DNA of 64,000 nt. Source: Euclidia mi. Lineage: Eukaryota > Arthropoda > Insecta > Lepidoptera > Erebidae. The notes beneath the pieces are model-generated. The model had not been told where the DNA came from, did no database searches, and worked only from the letters and a program-made list of their open reading frames with translations. The DNA lies in NCBI GenBank assembly GCA_944739405.2, contig OX123186.2, forward strand, positions 40,223,551 through 40,287,550, in the 5' to 3' direction. A program made the translations under genes and the position numbers. This document shows, in pieces, positions 55,880 through 64,000 of this stretch; position 1 is the stretch's first letter, and each line of letters starts with the position of its first letter.

Positions 55880-56417
55880 TTAGATTTTTAGGATTTCTAC
55901 ACCGCACCATATTACTAAGTCTCGGTTGTAGCCCGAATGTAAAAGTGTGAAGGGCAAGGTCTTCCGTCATTGCGATTCGACCGGGCAAATCCTTTTTTAA
56001 TGATTCGGAATTATGAATTTCTGTCTGCATATCTGTGAGACAGGTCTCTATACGCAACGAAAATTGTGACACTGTTTCATTTACTTGTTGCCTACAAGAT
56101 TGCAATTCGAAAAATAAATGACTGTAATGCTTCCTTTCGCCAAAGTTTTTACGAAGGAAAGTCTGTAATGAATTAAAATCTTCAAACACTTTACTAGAAC
56201 AAGCTATTTGAGCTTTGCCTCGCAGTTTAGATAGAATATACTTAAGCAGTAATTTTTTCTGAGTTTCTGATGCAAGATTTAATGAATTTTGACAATTCGT
56301 TAGGAATGCCGTCAAGGTCTCACGATCTCCATTATATGTATCAATAAAATCGCAAAGAATTTTTATAGGATATTCTTCAGTAGGATTAATCTCAGTTTTA
56401 GACATTATGGAAATCAA
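55830..56417 (-). CDS. Gypsy-type gag N-terminal part, running into BEL
   Basis: A 195-residue frame, of which about 180 residues are Gypsy-type gag: FIDTYNGDRETLTAFLTNCQ, LLLKYILSKLRGKAQIA, FLRKNFGERKHY, VNETVSQFSLRIETCLTDMQ and LQPRLSNMVRCRNPKNLNDA. This matches the capsid-forming gag of insect Ty3/Gypsy elements. The last 14 residues come from BEL sequence read in the wrong frame, after which it stops at 55830. Start chosen at ATG 56417 or the second Met four codons on. Compared with 60450-61130 this copy is undamaged. Confidence 0.85.
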   Translation of the reverse strand: MISIMSKTEINPTEEYPIKILCDFIDTYNGDRETLTAFLTNCQNSLNLASETQKKLLLKYILSKLRGKAQIACSSKVFEDFNSLQTFLRKNFGERKHYSHLFFELQSCRQQVNETVSQFSLRIETCLTDMQTEIHNSESLKKDLPGRIAMTEDLALHTFTFGLQPRLSNMVRCRNPKNLNDAINIAMESFYIIST

Positions 56418-57175
56418 AACTAAATTACGATTAAATAACGAAATCTAGAATTATAAGCAAGGACGAAAAAGGAATGATATTTGAATTAAAATTAGGATTT
56501 GCAGTAACAATGATAAAATATTCAACTCACAGCAACACAGCGAGTCGGAGTGTGGCGTACATCGCAGATTTCACGCAGGTCAGGATCCAGGTAAGTAAGG
56601 GGCACTGGTCGCGCAACAGCACGTCAACAGGGCCTTGGGGCAGCAGCGCAGTTGGACACGTGGCGTACAGGCAGTACGCTAAGGGCGCCTGGGCAGCAAC
56701 GAGGACAGGTATATAGCGCAACAGACAGTGCGCGCGGCAGCAGCACTGACCAGGTAAGAACCTAGTCGCACAGGATTTCTACAGTGGGACCCGACTACAC
56801 AGTCAGGTAAGAATCGGGAGTAGCAATGACCACGTTGTGATAGAACGTGGCGGTAAAACGTGGCGAGTGTAACCCGCGGTGACGACCTCGTGGCGCCTAC
56901 ACGTTAGGATGGCAGGCTCACTTATCGTTAAGACTTACTGTCGCAGTTCCACCAGCATGCAGCAGGATGCAAAGTTCGTGATTTTGCACAACAAGAGTTT
57001 GTAAAGATTTGTAAGTTCGCAAAAAGTTCAGAAACGCACTCCGCGTATTTATATACGGGATATCAGCCAAACGATTTCTGTATCCCACTTCTGACACCAC
57101 TGTTACGGGGTGGGTCAAGATTCGGTTTTAAAAAAAATATATTTTATGACACTAAAAAAATATTTATTATACCCA
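55862..57175 (-). mobile_element. Gypsy-type 5' end (LTR end, PBS, gag) fused to BEL
   Basis: On the minus strand it runs TATAATAAATATTTTTTTAG, CACCCCGTAACAG, then TGGTGTCAGAAGTGGGATAC at about 57104-57085. The latter is a good primer-binding site for the 3' end of a leucine tRNA. A GC-richer leader of about 650 bp follows, then gag. The same arrangement is at 61130-61895. At about 55862, inside gag, the sequence switches to BEL gag. Only about 70 bp precede the PBS in both copies, much shorter than a normal LTR, so the LTR is probably incomplete. Confidence 0.78.
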
Positions 57176-58020
57176 TACTGAGGTATATTTGGAAATATGT
57201 AATCCACCAGTTTGTGGCGGCAGCCATCCTGGATTTTATATAGTGAGCCCTATTCTACCAATCAAGTCCTTTTATTCGATACCCATATTGGGTTATTTGT
57301 GGAAAATATGTAATCCGCCATTTTGCGGCGACAGCCATCTTGGATTTTTCATAGTGAGCTCTATTCTACGAATCAAGCCCTTTCATTTGATACCCAAATG
57401 AGGTATTATTGGAAAATAAATAATCCGCCATTTTGTGGCAGCGGCCATCTTGGAGTTTTCATAGTGAGCTCCATTCTACCTATCAAACCCTTTCATTCGA
57501 TACCCATATTGAGTTATTTGTGGAAAAAATGTAATCCGCCATTTTGCGGCGACAGCCATCTTGGATTTTTCATAGTGAGCTCTATTCTACGAATCAAACT
57601 CTTTCATTTGATACCCATATTGAGGTATTTGTGGAAAATAAGTAATTCACCTTTTTGTGGCGGCGGCCATCTTAGATTTTTCATATTGAACTCCATTCTA
57701 CCAATCAAACCCTTTCATTAGATACCCATATTCAGGTTTTTGTGGAAAATATTCAAAATATGTAATCAGCCATTTTGCTGCGACAGCCATCTTGGATTTT
57801 TCATAGTGAGCTCTATTCTACGAATCAAGCCCTTTCATTTGATACCCATATCGAGGTATTTGTGGAAAATAAATAAGACGCCATTTTGTGTCAGCGGCCA
57901 TCTTAGATTTTTCATAGTGAGCTCCATTCTACCAATCAAACCCTTTCATTTGATACCCATATTGAGGTTGTTGTGAAGTAATATGTGATTCGCCATTTTG
58001 TATCGGTGGCCATCTTGGAT
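57176..58020 (-). repeat. Minisatellite, eight units of about 110 bp in dimers
   Basis: Units near 57200, 57311, 57421, 57532, 57642, 57763, 57874 and 57986 share ATCCGCCATTTTG, AGCCATCTTGGATTTTTCAT, AGTGAGCTC and ATTCTACGAATCAA. Two types alternate (GCGGCGACAGCC with CTCTATTCTACGAATC; GTGGCAGCGGCC with CTCCATTCTACCAATC), giving a higher-order unit of about 220 bp. Repeated plus-strand reading frames are a by-product. Confidence 0.92.
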
Positions 58021-58396
58021 TTACAATCATTTAAATATTATCTTTTAATCTCGATGACAATATGAGTGTATACCAAATATCAGATCAATCATCAGGAAGG
58101 GGGTAAAATTCCAATTACTAAATTTGACCCAAGCAAACAAATAAAGATAATACAGGATTTTCGCCGACTTAGTTGATACTTTTCCTTATAGTATGGCAAC
58201 ATTAAACATCTTTTTATAAATTGTAGCCTATGTGTTATTCTGATGTACAAACTATATTACTGTAAAGTTTCATCCAAATCCGTTCAGTAGTTTTTGCGTG
58301 AAAGAGTAACAAACATCCATCCATCCATCCATCCATCCATCCATCCATCCATCCATCTTCACAAACTTTCACATTTATATTATTAGTAGGATTGTT
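58021..58396 (-). mobile_element. Helitron-like 5' region with (ATCC)n
   Basis: On the minus strand it starts A|TCCTACTAATAATATAAATG at about 58394, then AAAGTTTGTGAAG, an ATGG tetranucleotide run (plus-strand ATCC at 58313-58357), TTACTCTTTCACGCAAAAAC and TACTGAACGGATTTGG. This is a Helitron-type 5' end I know from Lepidoptera. With the minisatellite it forms one insert of about 1.2 kb in the Gypsy RT. No CTRR end was found near 57176. Confidence 0.6.
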
Positions 58397-58870
58397 GAAA
58401 ACTGCTTACAAGGTCAAGTGTGCTAAAATATTTAGAGTGACCCAACTGGTCTAGATTTCAGTGACGGTTACATCATTTAGTTTTCTGTAATCGATTACTA
58501 TTCTCCATTTTTGTTTACCTGACGCGTCTATCTTTTTAGGCAAGACCCAAATAGGGGCACTCCAAGAAGATTTTGAGGGCCGTATTATATCCTGCTCGAG
58601 CATTTTCTTTATTTGACTCTCAACTTCGGCCTTGTAATATTCGGGGAACCTATTTAATTTTGCATGGATTGGAGCAGCGTCACCGGTGCTGATAGAATGT
58701 TCGATGGCATTGGAACAGGTTAAGGGCTCGCTCTCGAGGTAGAACATACCTGTATAATCGGCACAACATTCTAAGAGGCATTTTGTCTCTTCAGGATTTA
58801 AATGTTCTGTTCGGATGAGGTCTAATACTTGTTGCGACCTTTTAGGAGGAGTGCAAACTAGACTATTCAT
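58397..58870 (-). pseudogene. Gypsy-type reverse transcriptase, N-terminal part
   Basis: Minus strand from 58870: INTEGRAL RT start blocks KLNRFPEYYKAEVESQIKKM, IIRPSKSSWSAPIWVLPKK and WRIVIDYRKLNDVTVTE, then a stop. Homology resumes in a shifted frame as DQLGHSKYFSTLDLVSSFQQ, so about 13 residues (the GDAYPLP region) are deleted. The frame is then cut at 58396 by the Helitron-like element, within the block that bears the first catalytic Asp. Palm, RNase H and integrase are absent. Confidence 0.88.
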
Positions 58871-58948
58871 ATATAAAGGATTTTATTAATTAATAATTTG
58901 GGATTGTAAAGTAACCGTCTCGTAGGGAATGGACATTATAATTTTTAA

Positions 58949-59130
58949 TTGGGTTTTTCTGTCACGAAATTCTCAGTAGCAGCACGGAGTCTGGAAATGT
59001 GCCCGGTACGGCAATAAGCTCGCCCCTTATTACGTGGTACTAAAGTATATCTGGCGAAAAGTGGGTGTAGAAATACACCTCTGCCTACCTCTTCGGGGTT
59101 ATAGGCGTGAGACTATGTATGTATGTTTGC
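58949..59130 (+). mobile_element. 5'-truncated SINE with 11-bp TSD
   Basis: SINE body and tail (CTCAGTAGCAGCACGGAGTC, CCCCTTATTACGTGGTAC, CTCTGCCTACCTCTTCGGGG, GTGAGACTATGTATGTATG) without the tRNA head. Flanked by ATAATTTTTAA at 58938-58948 and 59131-59141. Inserted between Gypsy protease and RT. Confidence 0.9.
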
Positions 59131-59360
59131 ATAATTTTTAAAAACAACCTCTGATTCTGTGGTATTGAGTACCGAAATATTAACACGACTATTAGGTTTC
59201 AAAGAAATTATGCAATTTGCTAAATAAACTCCTTCCGAATACTTGTGGTCTAAAACTAATCCTTCCTTCATAGATCTTAGTTCGTCTAAAGAATTTGATA
59301 CGGAATATTCGACGATCGCTTCGGAATGAGGTGGAATAATGTATGTAAGATGACTAAAAT

Positions 59361-59720
59361 TTAACGGTAAAGGTGACCTTTAATTAATAATGAATTTTGA
59401 GAATATTTAACATCACAATCTAGAGCTTTTAGAAAATCGTTACCCAGAATACCGTCGTAATCAAGTTTTATTTTATTGCTAACAGCATGTAAAATATAAT
59501 TAAAAATAAGTTCAGAATTTGATTGTAAAATGTATTTAAATCTGACTTCGAATGACCCTAACGTTTCATAATAGGAGTCATCTTCGCTCAGCCCCTTGAG
59601 TTTGATTTTATTGTCAGATAAAGATGGCACTGAGTTAAAATTTTGAAGTTTAACTATACTAACACTAGCTCCAGTACTCTCGTTTAGAAAACACAAAGGT
59701 TTGTTCGAGTGATTTGTAAA
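59361..59720 (-). pseudogene. Gypsy-type aspartic protease
   Basis: About 110 residues on the minus strand. The active-site region reads FLNESTGASVSIVK where the family has DTGAS, so the catalytic Asp is Ser here. The second half has DYDGILGNDFLKALDC, the usual GILG-DFL motif near the end of retropepsins. The frame overlaps the repeat-bearing frame at 59665-60060. It sits correctly between gag and RT. Substitution of the Asp predicts no activity. Confidence 0.82.
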
Positions 59721-59866
59721 TATTAAGGAATACGTGAGGTAAGGAGATTTTGTAAGACTTGATTTCGTAAATTGGGGTGAAATTTTTTTGATTTTTTGAA
59801 AGATTAGAGTTTGCAGATTCAGAGATTCCTGGCGGAGTATTTTGAGTTTTATTTACGATGAGTTCG

Positions 59867-60120
59867 CCTTCGATTTGGGGCTGGCTACCCTGTCGCATGG
59901 CGTTTAAAGAACGAGAATTGCCTTCGATTTGGGGCTGGCTACCCTGTCGCATGGCGTTTAAAGAACGAGAATTGCCTTCGATTTGGGGCTGGTTACCCTG
60001 TCGCATGGCTATTAGAGAACGAGAATTGCCTTCGATTTGGGGCTGGCTACCCTGTTGCATGACTTTTTAAGAACGAGAATAACCTTCGATTTGGGGCTGG
60101 TTACCCTGCCGATTGGCAGT
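59867..60120 (-). repeat. Five 54-bp coding repeats between gag and protease
   Basis: CCTTCGATTTGGGGCTGG recurs exactly every 54 bases (59867, 59921, 59975, 60029, 60083). Read on the minus strand it gives an 18-residue unit (RQGSQPQIEGNSRSLNAM). It lies in the gag-pro spacer of the Gypsy copy in frame 59665-60060. Confidence 0.93.
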
Positions 60121-60449
60121 ATAGAACTTAGATTTGGTATGTGAATTTTTAATAAGAGGTTTTACTGTGCCTTGAATACGGTCGGGCATATGGCGGCACA
60201 AAGACGATACCCGACTCTCTAGTTTAAATCGTCATTATGTTCTTGCGTTTCTTCCTACGATTCAGATTGATCGGGTAGCGACACGATATTGTGTTGCATT
60301 GAGGCGTCGCTATTTTTAGACTTAGAATTATTATATTTACGTTTATAACATTGATAAATATCGTTACCCGGCTTTTTACAATATCTACAAGTAATATCTG
60401 AGGATTGATACGGCTTGAGGTTTTGTTGAGATTGGAAATTGGGCGAAGA

Positions 60450-61127
60450 TTAAGGCTTGGTCTGGGATTTTTTCATCAGACATTCACTCTCTAAATGGCC
60501 TGGTTTGTTACAAAATTTACACATCTTAGCACCTTTCGGAGAGACCTTGAGAGTAAAATGTTTAATATTTTCCTCCTTCATAGCAATATTAATGGCGTCA
60601 TTTAGATTTTTTGGATTTCTACACCGCACCATATTACTAAGTCTCGGTTGTTGCCCTAATGTAAAAGTGTGAAGGGCAAGGTCTTTCGTCATTGCAATTC
60701 GACCGCGCAAATCTTTTTTTAATGATTCGGTATTAAGAATTTCTGTCTGCATATCTGTGAGACAGGTCTCTATAAACAACGAAAATTGTGACACTGTTTC
60801 ATTTACAACAAGTACAAGATTGCAATTTGAAAAATAAATGACTGTAATGCTTCCTTTCGCCAAAGTTTTTACGAAGGAAAGCCTGTAATGAATTAAAATC
60901 TTCAAACACTTTACTAGAACAAGCTATTTGAGCTTTTCCTCGCAGTTTAGATAAAATTTACTTAAGCAGTAATTTCTTCTGAGTTTCTGATGCAAGATTT
61001 AATGAATTTTGACAATTCGTTAGGAATGCCGTCAAGGTCTCACGATCTCCATTATGTATCAATAAAATCGCAAAGAATTTTTATAGGATATTCTTCAGTA
61101 GGAGTAATCTCAGTTTTAGACATTATG
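60450..61127 (-). pseudogene. Gypsy-type gag, second copy (broken)
   Basis: Same protein as 55862-56417 but continuing to the nucleocapsid: VNETVSQFSLFIETCLTDMQ, RLSNMVRCRNPKNLNDAINI, then a zinc knuckle CKFCNKPGHLESEC (CX2CX4HX4C) near 60510. Downstream a second knuckle-like CRYCKKPGNDIYQC near 60370 has Asn for His. Damage relative to the other copy: a 2-bp deletion near 61055, a TAA near 60960 and a small replaced stretch near 60805. Nucleic-acid packaging role in the family; dead here. Confidence 0.85.
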
Positions 61128-61129
61128 GA

Positions 61130-61895
61130 AATCAAAATTAAATTACGATTAAACAAGGAAATCTAGAATTATAAGCAAGGATGAAAAAGGAATGATATTT
61201 GAATTAAAATAAAATTAGGATTTGCAGTAACAATTATAAAATATTCAACTCACAGCAACGCAGCGAGTCGGTGTGTGGCGTACATCGCAGATTTCGCGCA
61301 GGTCAGGATCCAGGTAAGTGAGGGGCACTGGACGCGCAACAGCGTGTCAACAGGGCCCTGGGGCAGCAGCGCAGTTGGGTACGTGGCGTACAGGCAGTAC
61401 GCTAACGGCGCCTGGGCAGCAACGAGGACCGGTATATGGCACAACAGACAGTGCGCGCCGCAGCAGCACCGACCAGGTAAGTACCTAGTCGCACAGAATT
61501 TCTGCAGCGGGACCCGACTACACAGTCAGGTAAGAATCGGGAGTAGCAATGACCACGTTGTGATAGCACGTGGTGGTGAAACGTGGCGAGTGTAACACGC
61601 GGTGACGACCTCCGGGAGGCTACACGTTAGAGGATGGCAGGCTCACTTATCGTTAAGACTTACTGTCGCAGTTCCACCAGCATGCAGCAGGATGCAAAGT
61701 TCGTGATTTTGCACAACAAGAGTTTGTAAAGATTTGTAAGTTCGCAAAAAGTTCAGAAACGCACTCCGCGTATTTATATACGGGATATCAGCCAAACGAT
61801 TGCTGTATCCCACTTCTGACACCACTGTTACGGGGTGGGTCAAGATTCGGTTTTAAAAAAAATATATTTTATGACACTAAAAAAATATTTATTAT
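61130..61895 (-). mobile_element. Gypsy-type 5' end with tRNA-Leu PBS, second copy
   Basis: About 95% like 56420-57175: gag start, GC-richer leader, PBS TGGTGTCAGAAGTGGGATAC near 61830-61811, CACCCCGTAACAG and TATAATAAATATTTTTTTAG. Both copies lose similarity at the same base upstream of the PBS. Confidence 0.8.
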
Positions 61896-62108
61896 AATTT
61901 CTACAATCGAAATTGAAAATATAGGTATCAGCGACGACGTTCAAATCCACACTGACGCAATTAGTAATGGAAAACAACAGGATGGCGAAAATGCTGACTG
62001 AATGGAAAAATGTTACCTATACACATGTTGCACTAAACATGTTAATTAAGACATTTTATTTTATATATCTAACCATGTATTTTAAGATATAACAGTACCT
62101 AAACAACA

Positions 62109-62790
62109 TCTATATATATAAAAGAAAGTCGTGTTAGTTACACTATTTATAACTCAAGAACGGCTGAACCGATTTGGTTGAAAATTGGTGGAGAGATAAC
62201 TCAGAACCAGAAAAAACACATAGTTAGAATTAGTTGCAAAAATAATCTGAGAGGGATTTTAGAGAGGGTCGAAGTTTGTTGGGACAAACAAACTACCTAT
62301 TGACAGTAAGAAAGCATGCGCGGTAATAATTGAGTGCTGCGCATGGACTATCGTATATCTGTCAGTACTGTCACATTATACATTGTCATATGGTGCACTG
62401 TCATTACTTCGTTCGCTTACTGCTATATAAACTAATTATTATTATTGTAACAGCCTTGGCAAATCCCTACTAATATTAGGTATAAATTCAAAAATGTGTA
62501 TGTACCGATTTCACGCTAAACCGGCTGAACCAATATTCTCTACTCATAAATGCGAAAGTGTGTATAGAGATATATCGGACCATGGCTTTGACATTTGACT
62601 GTATGCAAAGTGATGTTGTTGAGCACCTTTCGGTAGATAATGTCATGAATACTGACCGAGATACTTCGTACCCTATAGAGTTTCTGAACTACCGGGAGTA
62701 CCTTTTCAGGAGTACCTTTACGCAACTTGAGACTGAACGTTGGTGTTCTAGTCCTGTTAATGCGGAATCTTAATGCACCAAAGCTTTGTA
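62109..62790 (+). mobile_element. Helitron-like 5' end and body (composite)
   Basis: A|TCTATATATATAAAAGAAAG at 62109 followed by TCGTGTTAGTTACACTATTT, AACTCAAGAACGGCTGAACC and GATTTGGTTGAAAATTGG, the classic start of lepidopteran Helitrons as I know them. 62290-62770 matches the reverse complement of 22600-22990, and a second start-like TCTCTACTCATAAATGCG lies near 62538, so one element is nested in another. No 3' end found before the next repeat. Confidence 0.65.
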
Positions 62791-62829
62791 ATGGCAAACG
62801 GCTAAAAGTAACACCTAGGACGAAACATT

Positions 62830-64000
62830 ATAAAGCTATTCGCTATTGCGAGTTAGACTCGCTCATGAAGGGTTCCGTATTGGAGGTATCCACTTACCAT
62901 AGCCATTATCTTCGACTAACTATTATTAGTATTTGTATAAACGACAGCGAGTGGTACAAGTGAATGAGTTTGTTTACTTAGGTACGTTGTTTACAAGAGA
63001 TGGTAAGAATGAAGCAGATATTGAAAGGAGAGTTAATGCAGGTAATTGTGTGAATGGAGCTCTGAAGGGGTTTATGAACAGTCAAAACGTGTCCAAAAAG
63101 GCACGTTTGGCTGTACATAGAGGTGTGTTAGTGCCTACCCTTATGTATGGTAGTGAAAGTTGGGTATGGCAGAAGAGATTTGAAAGTAGAATAAATGCTG
63201 TAGAAATGAGAGCACTGAGAAGTATGTGTGGTGTGTCTTCGACCGACAGAGTAAAGAATTGTGTGATACGAGAGTGGTGTGGGGTAAAAGAAGATGTAGT
63301 GACAAGCATTGAGAAAGGCATGTTAAGATGGTTTGGGCACATGGAGAGGATGGATGACGATAGACTGACAAAGAAGATATATCAGGCTAGTGTGAATGGG
63401 ACAGGACAAAGGGGAAGACCTAGGAGAACGTTCTCTGACCAGATTGGAGACATCCTGAAAAAAGGACAAGTCAGAAGTACCCTTAACAGAAGAGCATGCA
63501 TGAGAAACTTGATGGGAGTGAGTGAAGCAAGTGAGGTATGTCAGGATCGTTGCAAATGGCGTTCCGTAGTCTCTGCCTACCCCTCCGGGAAACAGGCGTG
63601 AGTCTATGTATGTATGTATGTATAAACGACAAAGATATATTTACGGTTTATAAGATGTGCTTTATTTCAAAAACTGCTGACTACATATCGTTCAAACCAA
63701 TTATCGTTGGAAGTTTTTATAGCAATCTACAGCATTTTTTTAGATTTGTCATTCTCTTACTTTAAAAGTTAGAGGGACACACACACCCATTTTACCACTT
63801 TGGAACCGTATATATTTCAATCGATTGACTTTGAGAAACAATAGTTTTAGGAACCTCAAAGTATTTTTTAACGACCCGTTTTTCACATCAGTTCCATGTA
63901 TGAAGTATACTCTACCCTTAGTAATCAATATTTTTTATTTACTATAACGTCATAAAGCGGCTCACAGAATACATCTACCTACCAATTTTCAAATGTGTAA
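62830..64000 (+). mobile_element. AGGGTTCCGTA element, runs off the window
   Basis: Contains GAGTTAGACTCGCTCATGAA, GGGTTCCGTA at about 62868 and, beyond the nested LINE, TTCAAACCAATTATCGTTGG, GTCATTCTCTTACTTTAAAA, CATTTTACCACTTTGGAAC and GCTCACAGAATACATCTACC. These are phrases of a very abundant non-coding lepidopteran repeat whose end (TACGGAACCCT) would lie past base 64000. It shares end motifs with 12400-14552. Confidence 0.72.
62947..63618 (+). mobile_element. 5'-truncated LINE with 13-bp TSD, shares SINE tail
   Basis: Encodes only the C-terminal 218 or so residues of a LINE ORF2, beyond the RT active site: VNEFVYLGTLFTRDGKNEAD, RRVNAGNCVNGALKGFM, GVLVPTLMYGSESWVWQ, MLRWFGHMERMDDDRL and GTGQRGRPRRTFSDQI, ending at 63601. 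The 3' end CTCTGCCTACCCCTCCGGGA, GGCGTGAGTCTATGTATG and (GTAT)n is the tail of the SINEs above. TGTATAAACGACA flanks it (62934-62946 and 63619-63631). The frame is undamaged over its length, so the insertion is recent. Clade not settled. Confidence 0.9.

Noticed and set aside
56474..56721. Coding frames in the Gypsy leader (also 61250-61595)
   Set aside because: They fall between the PBS and the gag start, in a GC-richer untranslated leader. The two copies differ by substitutions without respect to frame.
57189..57976. Repetitive CNPPFCG-type plus-strand protein
   Set aside because: It is a translation of the minisatellite. The frame breaks at unit-length changes and has no start region.

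Overview
The window reads as repeat-dense, AT-rich nuclear DNA of a moth or butterfly (Lepidoptera). The basis is recognition of repeat types I know from that order: tRNA-derived SINEs ending in a 'ctctgcctaccccttcggg...gtatgtatg' tail, Helitron ends (A|TCTATATATAT or TCTACTAATA at 5', ...GGCAGCAGCTAG|T or ...GGCAAAAGCTAG|T at 3'), LINE 3' ends in (GATGAT)n, and elements bounded by AGGGTTCCGTA/TACGGAACCCT. No complete host gene, genuine tRNA or rRNA was found. Two or three short candidate host exons are listed at low confidence. The density of nested elements would suit a heterochromatic or sex-linked (W) location, but the sequence alone cannot show that.

Layout. 1-6122 and 18886-29952 are two direct copies of one segment (about 98-99% identical by eye). 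Each carries a dead Helitron helicase (285-2541; 19175-21430) without a visible Rep domain, interrupted at the same place by a LINE 3' end, then a tRNA-SINE, two large hairpins and Helitron termini. Copy A lacks 4955 bp present in copy B (22819-27773), and its junction carries an 11-bp filler copied from the flank, so copy A appears to be the deletion derivative. Copy B ends directly against a Helitron 3' terminus (29998) identical to the one inside the segment. Copy A runs on into a 120-bp minisatellite and a 108-bp-arm inverted repeat (6122-7206).

7214-9245 is an RTE-type LINE. 9983-10241 is a complete SINE with a near-perfect target-site duplication. 12400-14552 is an element with seven tandem units of about 315 bp. 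Copy B's private 5-kb block holds a Helitron, GC-rich inverted-repeat elements and a DNA transposon (25762-27713) with repeated terminal motifs. 30000-37630 is mostly single-copy-looking DNA with two 197-bp Helitron-like repeats, a Harbinger-like MITE, a SINE and two candidate exons. 37850-42410 is a near full-length CR1/Jockey-type LINE (minus strand). 43749-44514 is a long-TIR element. 46480-47618 is a GC-rich retroposon with a 13-bp TSD, also present at 36362-36903.

50385-55861 is a BEL/Pao retrotransposon (minus strand; gag, protease, RT, RNase H and integrase recognisable; two stops and one frameshift). Its 5' end is replaced by the 5' part of a Gypsy-type element. A second Gypsy copy lies at 58397-61895, carries a SINE, and its RT is cut by a Helitron-like element containing a dimeric minisatellite. 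The window ends in a Helitron 5' region, a 5'-truncated LINE with a 13-bp TSD that shares its 3' tail with the SINEs (a plausible LINE driver), and another AGGGTTCCGTA element running off the end.
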